Assembly: GCA_949298505.1 (NCBI GenBank)
Contig: CASFWW010000014.1
Span: forward strand, 49,633-113,632
Reading direction: 5' to 3'
Source: Ornithoclostridium sp949298505
GTDB taxonomy: Bacteria > Bacillota > Clostridia > Christensenellales > UBA3700
DNA: 64,000 nucleotides
Of the stretch, positions 35,623-44,207 are shown piece after piece. Within the stretch, counting starts at the first letter, position 1. The number at the start of each line of letters is the position of its first letter. The notes below the pieces were generated by a model that made no database searches, was not told where the DNA came from, and saw only the letters and a list, made by a program, of their open reading frames with translations. A program made the translations under genes and the position numbers.

Positions 35623-36900
35623 ATGAAAGCTACAATGACTCAACAGATCCTGGCAAAAAAGCTCGGGATCAAGGCTACGGATCCGTCTCTTAAACCGGGC
35701 AATCTCGTACTGGTCGAAGCGGACACCGCGCTTTCCAACGACGTGACCGCGCCCGTCGCGATCGACGTATTCAACAAAAGCGGCTGCGCGCTCTGCGACG
35801 CGAAAAAAGTCACATTCGTGCTCGACCACTTCACTCCCAACCGCGACATACAGTCTGCAAAACAGTGCAAGATAGTCCGCGATTTCGCACGTGAAAAAGG
35901 CGTCGAAAACTTCTTCGACGTCGGTTCCATGGGCATCGAACACGCTCTGCTTCCCGAAAAAGGCATCGCTAAACCCTGGGACGTCATCATCGGCGCGGAC
36001 AGCCACACCTGCACTTACGGCGCGCTCGGCGCCTTCTCCACGGGCGTCGGAAGCACCGATATCGCCGGAATAATGATGAGCGGAAAAATCTGGCTCAAAG
36101 TGCCCTCTGCGATCAGGTTCAACCTCGTCGGCAAGCCCTCCCCCGCGATCAGCGGCAAGGACGTGATACTGTATATCATCGGCAAGATCGGCGTGGACGG
36201 CGCGTTGTACAAGTCTATCGAATTTGCAGGCGAAGGCGTAAAGTACATGACGGCGGACGACCGCTTCACGATATGCAACATGGCGATCGAGTGCGGCGCG
36301 AAAAACGGCGTGTTCCCGATCGACGAGACGACGGACGCATACACGAAAGAATCGTGCGGTAAAACGTTCGACCGCTTCGAGACTCCGGACGACGACGCGT
36401 ACGAGCAGACGATCGACATCGATCTCTCCTCAATACGTCCGATAGTCGCTAAGCCCCACCTTCCCAGCAACACCGAGTTTGTGGACGAGCTCAAAGAGGA
36501 TATAAAGATAGATCAGGTCGTCATCGGCAGCTGCACCAACGGCAGACTCAGCGACCTCGCTCAGGCTGCTAAAGTGCTGGAAGGCAGAAAGGTAAACAAA
36601 AACGTACGCACGATAGTTATCCCCGCTACCAACAAGATATATCTTCAGGCTCTCGAAAAGGGCTATATCTCCACCTTTATCAAGGGCGGCGCTATAGTCT
36701 CTACCCCGACCTGCGGTCCCTGCCTCGGCGGACACATGGGCATACTGGCAAGCGGCGAAGTCGCGATCACTACGACCAACCGCAACTTTATCGGAAGAAT
36801 GGGAGCAAAGGACAGCTATATCTACCTCGCGTCTCCCGCGACCGCTATGGCAAGCGCGATAGCAGGCAAGATCACCAGCGCGGACAAATTGGAGGACTGA
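35623..36900 (+). CDS. leuC: 3-isopropylmalate dehydratase large subunit
   Basis: 425 residues, the shorter archaeal/clostridial form. It carries the 4Fe-4S cluster that isomerises 2- to 3-isopropylmalate in leucine synthesis. Seen: G-A-D-S-H-T-C-T-Y-G near 130, and cluster Cys in G-S-C-T-N-G-R and T-C-G-P-C-L-G-G. Start at 35623 follows GAGG; the longer frame upstream lies inside the previous gene. It is 44 bp after that gene, so readthrough is possible. Homoaconitase-like enzymes look alike, but leuD and leuB follow. Confidence 0.93.
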   Translation: MKATMTQQILAKKLGIKATDPSLKPGNLVLVEADTALSNDVTAPVAIDVFNKSGCALCDAKKVTFVLDHFTPNRDIQSAKQCKIVRDFAREKGVENFFDVGSMGIEHALLPEKGIAKPWDVIIGADSHTCTYGALGAFSTGVGSTDIAGIMMSGKIWLKVPSAIRFNLVGKPSPAISGKDVILYIIGKIGVDGALYKSIEFAGEGVKYMTADDRFTICNMAIECGAKNGVFPIDETTDAYTKESCGKTFDRFETPDDDAYEQTIDIDLSSIRPIVAKPHLPSNTEFVDELKEDIKIDQVVIGSCTNGRLSDLAQAAKVLEGRKVNKNVRTIVIPATNKIYLQALEKGYISTFIKGGAIVSTPTCGPCLGGHMGILASGEVAITTTNRNFIGRMGAKDSYIYLASPATAMASAIAGKITSADKLED

Positions 36901-36902
36901 TT

Positions 36903-37394
36903 ATGATAAAAGGCAAAGTATTCAAATTCGGCGACGACATAGATACGGATATCATCGTTCCCGCGACCTATCTTTCGACTTTTGACCCGAAAGAACTCGC
37001 GAAACACTGCATGGAGTACACCAACCCCGAATTCTACGGCGAAGTAAAGCAAGGCGACATCATCGTTGCAGGAAAGAACTTCGGCTGCGGTTCTTCGAGA
37101 GAACACGCTCCGATAGCGATCAAAGGCTGCGGCGTTTCGATCGTCATAGCAAAATCCTTTGCGCGCATCTTCTACCGCAACGCGCTCAACATCGGGCTTT
37201 ACATTCTCGAGTGCCCCGAAGCCGTTGACGGAATAAGCGCAGGCGACACCGTTGAGGTGAACGTGGACACCGGCGTCATCACCAACGAGACGACGGGCAA
37301 AAGCTGGCAGGCGGCGCCCTTCCCCAAGTTCATCCAGAACATCATCGAATGCGGCGGGCTTATCAACGCGATAAAAGCGGACAAATTCAACTGA
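36903..37394 (+). CDS. leuD: 3-isopropylmalate dehydratase small subunit
   Basis: 163 residues. Seen: DDIDTDIIVPATYL near 11-24 and N-F-G-C-G-S-S-R-E-H-A near 59-69, the signature of LeuD. Starts 2 bp after leuC with GGAGG inside the leuC end. Confidence 0.95.
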   Translation: MIKGKVFKFGDDIDTDIIVPATYLSTFDPKELAKHCMEYTNPEFYGEVKQGDIIVAGKNFGCGSSREHAPIAIKGCGVSIVIAKSFARIFYRNALNIGLYILECPEAVDGISAGDTVEVNVDTGVITNETTGKSWQAAPFPKFIQNIIECGGLINAIKADKFN

Positions 37395-37407
37395 GGTGAA
37401 TTCAAGC

Positions 37408-38469
37408 ATGAAATACAATATAACCGTCATACCGGGCGACGGTATAGGTCCGGAAGTGACTTCGGCGGCTGTCGAAGTGCTCAAAGAAATAGGCAACAAA
37501 TACAACCACACTTTCAACTTTGAATACAGCATCTGCGGCGGCGCGGCATACGACAAGTACGGCGAGCCTCTCCCCGCGGAAAGCCTTGAAAAGTGCCTTA
37601 AAAGCGACAGCGTTCTGCTTGGCGCCGTAGGCGGTCCCCAGTACGACTCTCTGCCCTACGAAAAGCGCCCCGAACGCGCCCTGCTCGGCGTCAGAAAGGC
37701 AATGGGACTTTACGCGAACCTGCGCCCCGCGAAACTCTTTGACGCGCTCGCCAACGTATGCCCGCTCAAAAATCCCAAGAATATAGATATGCTTGTCGTA
37801 AGAGAACTCATCGGCGGTATCTACTTCGGGGAAAAAGGGATCAGAGAAGGCAAATTCGGCAGAGAAGGATATGACGTGATGGCGTACGGCGAACTCGAAG
37901 TCGAACGTATCTGCCGCCTTGCTTTCGAACTGACGCAGAAACGCCGAGGCAAGGTCTCCAGCGTCGACAAGGCGAACGTGCTCAAGACTTCGGGCGTATG
38001 GCGCAAGGTCGTACACGACATCCATGAGGATTACCCCGACGTTCAGCTTGAAGACGTGCTCGTAGACAACATGGCGATGCAGCTCGTCCGCGACCCGTCT
38101 CAGTTCGACGTCATCGTGACGGGCAACCTGTTCGGAGACATACTCTCAGACCTCGCTTCTCAGTGCGTGGGCAGCATAGGCATCCTGCCTTCCGCAAGCC
38201 TCAACGAAACGACGAGAGGTCTTTACGAGCCTATCCACGGCTCAGCCCCGACCATCGCGGGCAAGAACATCGCCAATCCGATCGCGACCATCCTTTCCGC
38301 ATCCATGATGCTGAGATACGCATTCGACCTCAAAAAGGAAGCGGACGCCCTCGACGCCGCAGTCGAAAAGACTCTCAACGACGGTGCGCGTACCGCCGAC
38401 CTCGCGGAAGAAGGCAAACCCGTCCTCGGCACCCGCGAGATGACAGAAGCGATACTTAAGAATCTGTAA
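37408..38469 (+). CDS. leuB: 3-isopropylmalate dehydrogenase
   Basis: 353 residues. NAD-dependent oxidation and decarboxylation of 3-isopropylmalate. Seen: I-P-G-D-G-I-G-P-E-V at the start, LLGAVGGP near 70, R-E-L-I-G-G-I-Y-F-G near 133, and G-S-A-P-T-I-A-G near 277. Start at 37408 follows GAGGTGA; an in-frame GTG four codons earlier lies in that site. No leuA is in the window. Confidence 0.95.
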   Translation: MKYNITVIPGDGIGPEVTSAAVEVLKEIGNKYNHTFNFEYSICGGAAYDKYGEPLPAESLEKCLKSDSVLLGAVGGPQYDSLPYEKRPERALLGVRKAMGLYANLRPAKLFDALANVCPLKNPKNIDMLVVRELIGGIYFGEKGIREGKFGREGYDVMAYGELEVERICRLAFELTQKRRGKVSSVDKANVLKTSGVWRKVVHDIHEDYPDVQLEDVLVDNMAMQLVRDPSQFDVIVTGNLFGDILSDLASQCVGSIGILPSASLNETTRGLYEPIHGSAPTIAGKNIANPIATILSASMMLRYAFDLKKEADALDAAVEKTLNDGARTADLAEEGKPVLGTREMTEAILKNL

Positions 38470-38490
38470 TATATAATAAAATAAACGGTA

Positions 38491-38530
38491 GAAAAAGCCT
38501 TCCCTTTTTACGGGAAGGCTTTTTCTCTCA
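38491..38530 (+). terminator. Bidirectional terminator after leuB
   Basis: A 14-bp stem (38491-38504/38512-38525) with A-rich left and T-rich right flank serves leuCDB and the opposite GNAT gene. Confidence 0.9.
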
Positions 38531-38539
38531 TACTGTCGT

Positions 38540-39160
38540 TTAATAATTATATCGACTATGCGAATTCGCCCTGTAAATCATTCTTACGACTCTTACGGGA
38601 GAAGTTCCCGGCGCAGAATAACCGTCGTATTCTTTTTCTACGCAAAAACCCGCCGCACCGTACATAGCGAGCGCACCCGAGTTGTCTGCAAGACATTCCA
38701 GCGATACTTCTTTTTTACCTTTTAAATAGTGCAGCAACAGCTCTTTACCTATATGAAGTCTGCGGTATTCAGGCGCTACGCACAGGCAAAGCACGTAATC
38801 CCCTTTTTCGTGTTCCGATTCATAGACGAAATAATTGTTTTCGACATCTACTGCTCCTTCAGGCAGAGCTATTCCTTTTTGCGAAAAAACGCGGGCGAGA
38901 GTGCCTTTCTCCCAGAAGTTTGAATTGCATCCGACCAGAACGCCGCAGATATTACCTTTATCATCCTTTGCGACAAGCAGGTTTTCAGCCCCGAACAATC
39001 CGTTTTCGATCCTTGCGAGCAGCGGAAATACTTCTCCCATATTTTCAGAACTTCCGAATGCGTTAGGATATATATCTGCGTCGGTAAGAAAAAGGATTTT
39101 ACCCGCCTCGACCAGTTCTTTATCTGTCAGCGCTCCGCCTTCAATCATTCTCGCTTTCAT
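38540..39160 (-). CDS. GNAT-family N-acetyltransferase
   Basis: 206 residues. The GNAT core is clear: L-C-L-C-V-A-P-E-Y-R-R-L-H-I-G-K-E-L near 128-145 (acetyl-CoA loop) and N-S-G-A-L-A-M-Y-G-A-A-G-F near 161-173. The substrate is unknown. Its start overlaps the end of the TIR-GNAT gene by 20 bp, and AAGGAG lies inside that gene, so the two are translated together. Confidence 0.85.
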   Translation of the reverse strand: MKARMIEGGALTDKELVEAGKILFLTDADIYPNAFGSSENMGEVFPLLARIENGLFGAENLLVAKDDKGNICGVLVGCNSNFWEKGTLARVFSQKGIALPEGAVDVENNYFVYESEHEKGDYVLCLCVAPEYRRLHIGKELLLHYLKGKKEVSLECLADNSGALAMYGAAGFCVEKEYDGYSAPGTSPVRVVRMIYRANSHSRYNY

Positions 39161-40226
39161 ACATCTCCTTCAATTCTGCGTGTCTTTGGAACAGTTTGCT
39201 TGACGGATAAGGAAGTAGATCAATGCTGTAAATTTTACCGAATTCTTTATTATCGCACACATATTTAAAACCGAAATTCTTATAAAAAGCCTGCTGATCG
39301 CGTCGGAATACGTTTACGCAGAAGCGCTTAAAAAATATACCGTTTTCCGCGTACTTCTTAAGCCTCGCAAAAAAACTTTCCACGAGCTTCAGATTGTTGT
39401 CGAGTGTTTTGTACTCCATATTAAGCGACATATTAAGGAGATATCCGTTGTACTGTCCGGGGAAACATACGTAATCGGTAGTGTCGAGATCGAACTCGCT
39501 TTCCGTCGTCAGCCCGTTCACCGCACGTTCGTAAGTCTCATCGTCCAGAGCGACGATCGACCAGTCTCCTACGATCTCGTCCTTATCGTTAACGAGATAA
39601 CAGAAATAGTCAGGACAATTTTCTATAAAATCCGCCCATTGTTCAGCGCTTCCCTCATTGAGCTCAGATATCCCTTCATAAAGTTTAAGATCGTTCTCCA
39701 CAAGTCTGCTCGCGATATCGAGAGGCGTATAGCCTTTCGAATAAAGATAATCCGCCTCAACGACTCTCAACTCTCCTTTCCTGGATTTTTCAGTTGCGTT
39801 GACAACCGGCGCCACTTTTTCATTATCGTGACTGAGCGTTGCCTTGATCGTGTCCTTGAGCCTCACAATATGATTCTGCAGCGGTTTTGTAAGCGCGTCC
39901 AGCCAATGCGTTGCCCCGAGATAGTATTCCAGAGAATCGTCAGGCACGACTTCCTCCACCCTGAAAGGGATCATGATCGAACCCACTTTCGTGGCGAAGT
40001 TGATCTCGTTTTTTACATGCCTCGACTCCTTTGAATTTTCTGAAAATATCAACAGAAATATCTTGGTTTCTCTTATCGCGGCGATAATGGATTCAGAATA
40101 TTTGACCCCGGGCACAGCGTCCCTGTAAGCGATCCAACACTTTATGCCGTATTCTTCGAGAGTGTGGACTATAGCGTCGGCAATCGTCTTGTCCTTACTG
40201 GAATATGAAATGAAAACTTCGTACAT
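39141..40226 (-). CDS. TIR domain fused to a GNAT-like domain
   Basis: 361 residues. Residues 1-95 are a TIR domain: MYEVFISYSSKD, W-I-A-Y-R-D, and V-K-N-E-I-N-F with Glu74 at the place of the NADase Glu. After a linker (about 125-180) comes a region ending in F-Y-K-N-F-G-F-K-Y-V, the typical last strand of GNAT acetyltransferases (about 185-340). The acetyl-CoA loop is not obvious, so this half may be inactive. Start at 40226 has AGGAGAG upstream. Together with the overlapping GNAT gene it forms a two-gene unit with its own promoter. Confidence 0.8.
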   Translation of the reverse strand: MYEVFISYSSKDKTIADAIVHTLEEYGIKCWIAYRDAVPGVKYSESIIAAIRETKIFLLIFSENSKESRHVKNEINFATKVGSIMIPFRVEEVVPDDSLEYYLGATHWLDALTKPLQNHIVRLKDTIKATLSHDNEKVAPVVNATEKSRKGELRVVEADYLYSKGYTPLDIASRLVENDLKLYEGISELNEGSAEQWADFIENCPDYFCYLVNDKDEIVGDWSIVALDDETYERAVNGLTTESEFDLDTTDYVCFPGQYNGYLLNMSLNMEYKTLDNNLKLVESFFARLKKYAENGIFFKRFCVNVFRRDQQAFYKNFGFKYVCDNKEFGKIYSIDLLPYPSSKLFQRHAELKEMYESEND

Positions 40227-40252
40227 GATCTTCTCTCCTGTCCTTTTCAATT

Positions 40253-40281
40253 ATTATACACCGATAACTACCCGATGTAAA
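40253..40281 (-). promoter_or_regulatory. Promoter of the TIR-GNAT unit
   Basis: Minus strand TTTACA, 17 bp, TATAAT (40253-40258), 26 bp before the start. Confidence 0.8.
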
Positions 40282-40308
40282 GCCGACCGGTAAAACCGCG
40301 TTTCAGAA

Positions 40309-40335
40309 TAAAAAACCGCGCCCTTGAGGACGCGG
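40309..40335 (-). terminator. Terminator of mgsA
   Basis: An 8-bp GC stem with one wobble (40316-40323/40328-40335) followed on the minus strand by six T. Confidence 0.85.
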
Positions 40336-40353
40336 ACAGATTTATGCATAAAC

Positions 40354-40734
40354 TCAATTCAAAAGCGTGGACGTGATCACATAGTTTGCCGTTGCGGTGT
40401 TGGTCGCTATCGGAATATCGTAAACGACCGCGATCCTTAACAGCGCCTTGACGTCCGGGTCGTGCGGCTGAGCGTTGAGCGGATCCCAGAAAAACACCAC
40501 TGCGTCTATCTCTCCTTCCGCGATCTTTGCGCCGATCTGCTGATCGCCGCCGAGAGGGCCGGAAAGATATCTCTTCACTTCAAGCCCGGTGGCGTCTCCC
40601 ACCAGTTTCGCAGTCGTGCCCGTTCCGCACAGATTGAACCTCGCGAGCGAATCTTTGTTCTTCATCGCCCAGCTTACCATTTCCGCCTTCTTCTGATCGT
40701 GCGCTATAAGCGCTAAAGTTCTGATCTTCTTCAT
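40354..40734 (-). CDS. mgsA: Methylglyoxal synthase
   Basis: 126 residues. Converts dihydroxyacetone phosphate to methylglyoxal, a phosphate-releasing bypass of glycolysis. Seen: L-I-A-H-D-Q-K-K at 8-15, G-T-G-T-T near 37, S-G-P-L-G-G-D-Q-Q-I near 58-67, and F-W-D-P-L near 82. Single gene with own promoter and terminator. Confidence 0.96.
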   Translation of the reverse strand: MKKIRTLALIAHDQKKAEMVSWAMKNKDSLARFNLCGTGTTAKLVGDATGLEVKRYLSGPLGGDQQIGAKIAEGEIDAVVFFWDPLNAQPHDPDVKALLRIAVVYDIPIATNTATANYVITSTLLN

Positions 40735-40769
40735 ACTTTTCTCCTTTGATTTTCTTTTCAGTCAACTTC

Positions 40770-40798
40770 ATTATACCCGATAGAATACGAAAGGTAAA
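40770..40798 (-). promoter_or_regulatory. Promoter of mgsA
   Basis: Minus strand TTTACC, 17 bp, TATAAT (40770-40775). Confidence 0.8.
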
Positions 40799-40819
40799 GC
40801 GTTTGACGCATTGAGAAAA

Positions 40820-40848
40820 GAAAAAAGGACGGATGTTTTCCGCCCAAA
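40820..40848 (-). terminator. Terminator after the fucosidase
   Basis: A 7-bp stem with one wobble (40827-40833/40839-40845) and six T on the minus strand, 41 bp after the stop. Confidence 0.8.
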
Positions 40849-40885
40849 AATTTTCTCATGCCCGTGTATGTTATCCGCATTTTTA

Positions 40886-42880
40886 TCAGTCAACAGTCAC
40901 TTTGAAGCAGTACGGGAAAGGCACGTCGGGCTTTTCGGGAATACCTATATAAAGTCCGGACTCGTCCTGATAGTATTTTATCTTCAATCCGGAACCCAGA
41001 AGCTCGACATTCTTTATATCGTACCTTATCCCCTTCTCGCTTGAAAAAGCCAGCTTTTTTATGCGTATCTCCTTGCGGTAGGCGGGGAACATCTGAAACG
41101 CGTATATCGCGCCCGTCTTAAACGTAAAGCGATAGTCCCTGCGACCGTAAACAAGCTTTTCGACAAAGCTGCCCGTCTTTCTCTTTCTTCCCTCTCCGAA
41201 ACCGACTTCGCACGGCGACGCGTCGTATATCGCCTCTCCGTTTATCTTCAGCCACTCTCCTATATCGGAAAGTATCTTCTTATCCTTGTCGCATATCTCG
41301 CCGTCTGCTTTAGGTCCGACGTTGAGCATGAAGCAGCCGTTTTTGGAAACGACGTCGATAAGATTGCTTATTATCTCAACCGACGGCTTGAATATATTGA
41401 GGTCTGTATAGCACCAGCTGTTTCTCGCTGTCGAAGTATCGCTCTGCCATACGTCCGCGCGCACGTCGGCGACCTGCCCGCGCTCAACGTCGTAAGTCGC
41501 GCAACCGTTCATCACCGCGCCGACCTTGTAGAATACGGTGACCTGTTTTCCCCACTCTTCCGCCCTGTTGTAGTAATAAGCGAGAAATTTTTTAAGATAG
41601 GGTTTGAATTCCGATTTCTGTATCCACCAGTCGAAATAGACTGCGGAAGGTTGTAACCTGTCTATCATCTCGCAAGAAGAAGCCAGCCAGTCGTACAGCC
41701 AGTCAGTTGTCGCACTTATCTCCTGATCCGTCTTGCGCGCGTGTCCGCTGGGAGGGCAATACGCGGGACCGTAAAGGTCGCGGAATTCTTCTGTCGCGAC
41801 GACTTCGCTTTCAGGGAAATTTTTTCTTGCGAAATTCATGAACCAGTAATGTTCAGCCCTGTGATTCGAAGCGAGGAAAGTCATTCCCGCCTTTTCTATC
41901 TGTTCTTTAAGTTCGAGCATATAATCGCGACCTTTAAGCGAGACCATATTCCAGCGGTTCAGGTCGCTGCCGTACATTTTAATGCCGTCGTGGTGCTCGC
42001 ATACGGGCATAACGAATTTAGCGCCCGCATCCGCAAACAGTTTCGCCCACTCTGCGGGGACGTATTTATCGGGTGAAAATCTGTCGATAAAATGTCTGTA
42101 TTCGAACTTTTTACCGTATTTCGCTATATGGTGAAGAAACACGGGATCTGTTTTATCGTACATGCGCCTGGGATACCATTCGTTGCCGAAAGCGGGAACG
42201 CTGTACACGCCCCAATGAATGAAGATGCCGAACCTGCCCTGTCTGTACCAATCGGGCGTTTTATGCGCGGAAAGGCTTTCCCAGTTATCCTTGAATTTTC
42301 CCGCGGCGATCGTTTCATCCACCTTTTTTACGTATTCTTCTATCTTTTTATCCATAATATTCCCTCCCGGAGCTAACCGTTTTTTTTCAAGCCACGTCTT
42401 GAGTTCGGCGTCGCAGTCTTGCACGCTGCCTCCTCTCACGGACAGCCCTTCTCCGACATGCGCGGACGGGCACAGCGTTTTTATATCCGCAACACTTTTT
42501 CCCAGTCCGCTTCCTTCGTTTGTACAGAAAGGAAGCATCCTCTTGCCGGAAAAATCATTGATTTCAAGAAAAGTAAAAACCGGCGCCGGCATTGTGCCGC
42601 ACCAGTTGGGGTACCCCAGGATCACAACGTCGTATGCTGAAATGTCAACGTTTTCGCAAAGATCGGGGCGCGCCGCGCTTTTCATTTCGGAAACCGCCTC
42701 TTTTACGCAATCTGAATATTTATCCGGATACGGCTCTTTCCTTCTGATCTCAAACAGATCGCAGCCTGTCATTGCGGCGATTTTTTCGGCTACGACGGCT
42801 GTATTTCCCTTTTCGACGCTGACGATCCTGCCGGAAAAATAGTTCTCTCCGCTGTGTGAAAAGTATGCTGTCAGTATCAT
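40886..42880 (-). CDS. Flavodoxin joined in frame to GH29 alpha-L-fucosidase
   Basis: 664 residues as read. Residues 1-170 are a flavodoxin-like domain (Y-F-S-H-S-G-E-N-Y at the start, V-I-L-G-Y-P-N-W near 85, C-T-N-E-G-S-G near 118). Residues 176-664 are a complete GH29 fucosidase (G-I-F-I-H-W-G near 220, E-H-H-D-G near 294, A-V-Y-F-D-W-W with the nucleophile Asp near 408). Met176 at 42355 has GGGAGGG before it and would be a normal start for a separate 489-residue fucosidase. The link is an A8 run at 42380-42387: one A fewer gives a TAG stop at 42373-42375 right after the flavodoxin. So two genes with a slip, or a true fusion. No signal peptide, so the fucosidase is cytoplasmic. Confidence 0.85.
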   Translation of the reverse strand: MILTAYFSHSGENYFSGRIVSVEKGNTAVVAEKIAAMTGCDLFEIRRKEPYPDKYSDCVKEAVSEMKSAARPDLCENVDISAYDVVILGYPNWCGTMPAPVFTFLEINDFSGKRMLPFCTNEGSGLGKSVADIKTLCPSAHVGEGLSVRGGSVQDCDAELKTWLEKKRLAPGGNIMDKKIEEYVKKVDETIAAGKFKDNWESLSAHKTPDWYRQGRFGIFIHWGVYSVPAFGNEWYPRRMYDKTDPVFLHHIAKYGKKFEYRHFIDRFSPDKYVPAEWAKLFADAGAKFVMPVCEHHDGIKMYGSDLNRWNMVSLKGRDYMLELKEQIEKAGMTFLASNHRAEHYWFMNFARKNFPESEVVATEEFRDLYGPAYCPPSGHARKTDQEISATTDWLYDWLASSCEMIDRLQPSAVYFDWWIQKSEFKPYLKKFLAYYYNRAEEWGKQVTVFYKVGAVMNGCATYDVERGQVADVRADVWQSDTSTARNSWCYTDLNIFKPSVEIISNLIDVVSKNGCFMLNVGPKADGEICDKDKKILSDIGEWLKINGEAIYDASPCEVGFGEGRKRKTGSFVEKLVYGRRDYRFTFKTGAIYAFQMFPAYRKEIRIKKLAFSSEKGIRYDIKNVELLGSGLKIKYYQDESGLYIGIPEKPDVPFPYCFKVTVD
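42380..42387 (-). other. A8 homopolymer deciding fusion or separation
   Basis: Eight A on the coding strand. With seven A the flavodoxin ends K-N-G-stop and the fucosidase starts 18 bases after that stop at its own ribosome site. Confidence 0.75.
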
Positions 42881-42924
42881 ATCTGCCCTCCACGGCGCAG
42901 GTTGAGCGCTTTATAGCGGCTGTG

Positions 42925-43491
42925 TCACCTGTTCTGTCTCAATGCCGCACGGATCTTGTGCTTTATCTTCTGCAAAGCGTTGTCCACGAACTTCTCGCTT
43001 TTTTCCGTCAGAAGCGCAATGTCCCTGTAACTTCTGCCGTCAAGATAAAGCCTGAGTATCTCCGTTTCTTCCTGTGTCAGATTGTCAATTATGTTTTTCC
43101 TTATCTGTATTGAGTTTTCCCGCATTATCGCTGCGTCTTCGGCAGACGTTGCGCTCAGCGAATAATCCACGTCGTATATCGAAACGTAGTTGTTGAGCGC
43201 CTTGTGTTTGTCGCAGTTTGCCGATTTTACGACGTCTATTATCCTGTTCCTGACGCAGCTGTATGCGAACGCGGAAAACGGCACCTTGGAAGAAACGTCG
43301 TACGCGTCGATCGCTCTGTACAAAGCTATCATCCCTTCCTGTATCAGGTCTTCGTCTCCGGCTCCCACAAGAAAATACTGCCTCGCGACCGATATCACGA
43401 GACTTTTATATCTGGTCAGAAGTTCTTCTGTTGCCTGAAGGCTCCCTTCCCTGCTTTCCCTGATCAGAGTCACGTCGTCCTTTACGTTCAC
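42925..43491 (-). CDS. sigH: RNA polymerase sigma factor SigH-like
   Basis: 188 residues. Region 2 is clear (D-L-I-Q-E-G-M-I-A-L-Y-R-A-I near 52-65; F-S-A-F-A-Y-S-C-V-R-N-R near 75-86) and region 4 ends with a helix-turn-helix (R-S-Y-R-D-I-A near 148). SigH directs early sporulation and competence genes. The GTG at 43491 overlaps the rlmB stop (GTGA) with AGAGG five bases before it. The order mrnC-rlmB-sigH is the common Bacillota order. Confidence 0.88.
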   Translation of the reverse strand: MNVKDDVTLIRESREGSLQATEELLTRYKSLVISVARQYFLVGAGDEDLIQEGMIALYRAIDAYDVSSKVPFSAFAYSCVRNRIIDVVKSANCDKHKALNNYVSIYDVDYSLSATSAEDAAIMRENSIQIRKNIIDNLTQEETEILRLYLDGRSYRDIALLTEKSEKFVDNALQKIKHKIRAALRQNR

Positions 43492-44207
43492 TTCAACCTC
43501 TGTCTGACGACTTCGTAGCAGATTATGCCGCAAGCCACGGAAGCGTTCAGAGAATTGACCTTCCCCTTCTGCGGTATCGCGACGGCTTTGTCGCACAGTT
43601 TTGCCGTCAGTTCTTTCACTCCGAAGCCTTCGCTTCCGATAACTATCGCGACGGCTCCGTCAAAACGCGCGTCGTAAATGCTCTCTCCGCCCATATCCGC
43701 GCAGTATACGTTCACGAACGCATCCCTGAGTTTTCTTATCGCGTCGTTTATATTGCCCACTTTCGCCACTCTGACGTGATTTGCCGCGCCCGCCGAAACT
43801 CTGATCACCGTCTCGTTGACGAATGCGCTTCTTCTCGAAGGTATGACAACGCCGTGCGCGCCCGCGCACTCAGCCACTCTGAGTATGCTCCCCAGGTTGT
43901 GCGGATCCTCGATCCCGTCAAGAAGGAGAATGAACGCCTTTTCGCCTTTTTCCGCCGCGTTTTCCATTATATCCTCAAGCGTGCAGTATTCAAAATCCGA
44001 AGTCTCGGCGATCACACCCTGATGTCTGAGTCCGTCCGCCAGCTTGTCAAGCGCGCGTTTGTCGCAGAATTCAATGCGCGCGCCCTTGGCGCGTGCGCTT
44101 TCCACAGTCTTCTCCAGATCGTGCGCGCCCTTGAGGACGTAAAGACGGAATATCTTCTTGTCGCTTCCTAGAAGTTCCTTTACCGCGTTTTTTCCTATCG
44201 ATAACAT
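43488..44207 (-). CDS. rlmB: 23S rRNA 2'-O-ribose methyltransferase (TrmH/RlmB family)
   Basis: 239 residues. N-terminal substrate-binding domain (G-K-N-A-V-K-E-L-L), then the SPOUT domain with L-D-G-I-E-D-P-H-N-L-G-S-I-L-R near 98-112, I-V-I-G-S-E-G-F-G near 187 and I-P-Q-K-G-K-V-N-S-L-N-A-S near 208-220. The start at 44207 shares one base with the thyX stop; longer readings lie inside thyX. Confidence 0.93.
   Translation of the reverse strand: MLSIGKNAVKELLGSDKKIFRLYVLKGAHDLEKTVESARAKGARIEFCDKRALDKLADGLRHQGVIAETSDFEYCTLEDIMENAAEKGEKAFILLLDGIEDPHNLGSILRVAECAGAHGVVIPSRRSAFVNETVIRVSAGAANHVRVAKVGNINDAIRKLRDAFVNVYCADMGGESIYDARFDGAVAIVIGSEGFGVKELTAKLCDKAVAIPQKGKVNSLNASVACGIICYEVVRQRLK

Noticed and set aside
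43491..43596. SigH start 35 residues further upstream
   Set aside because: That part lies inside rlmB and is unlike SigH; GTG at 43491 overlaps the rlmB stop with a ribosome site.
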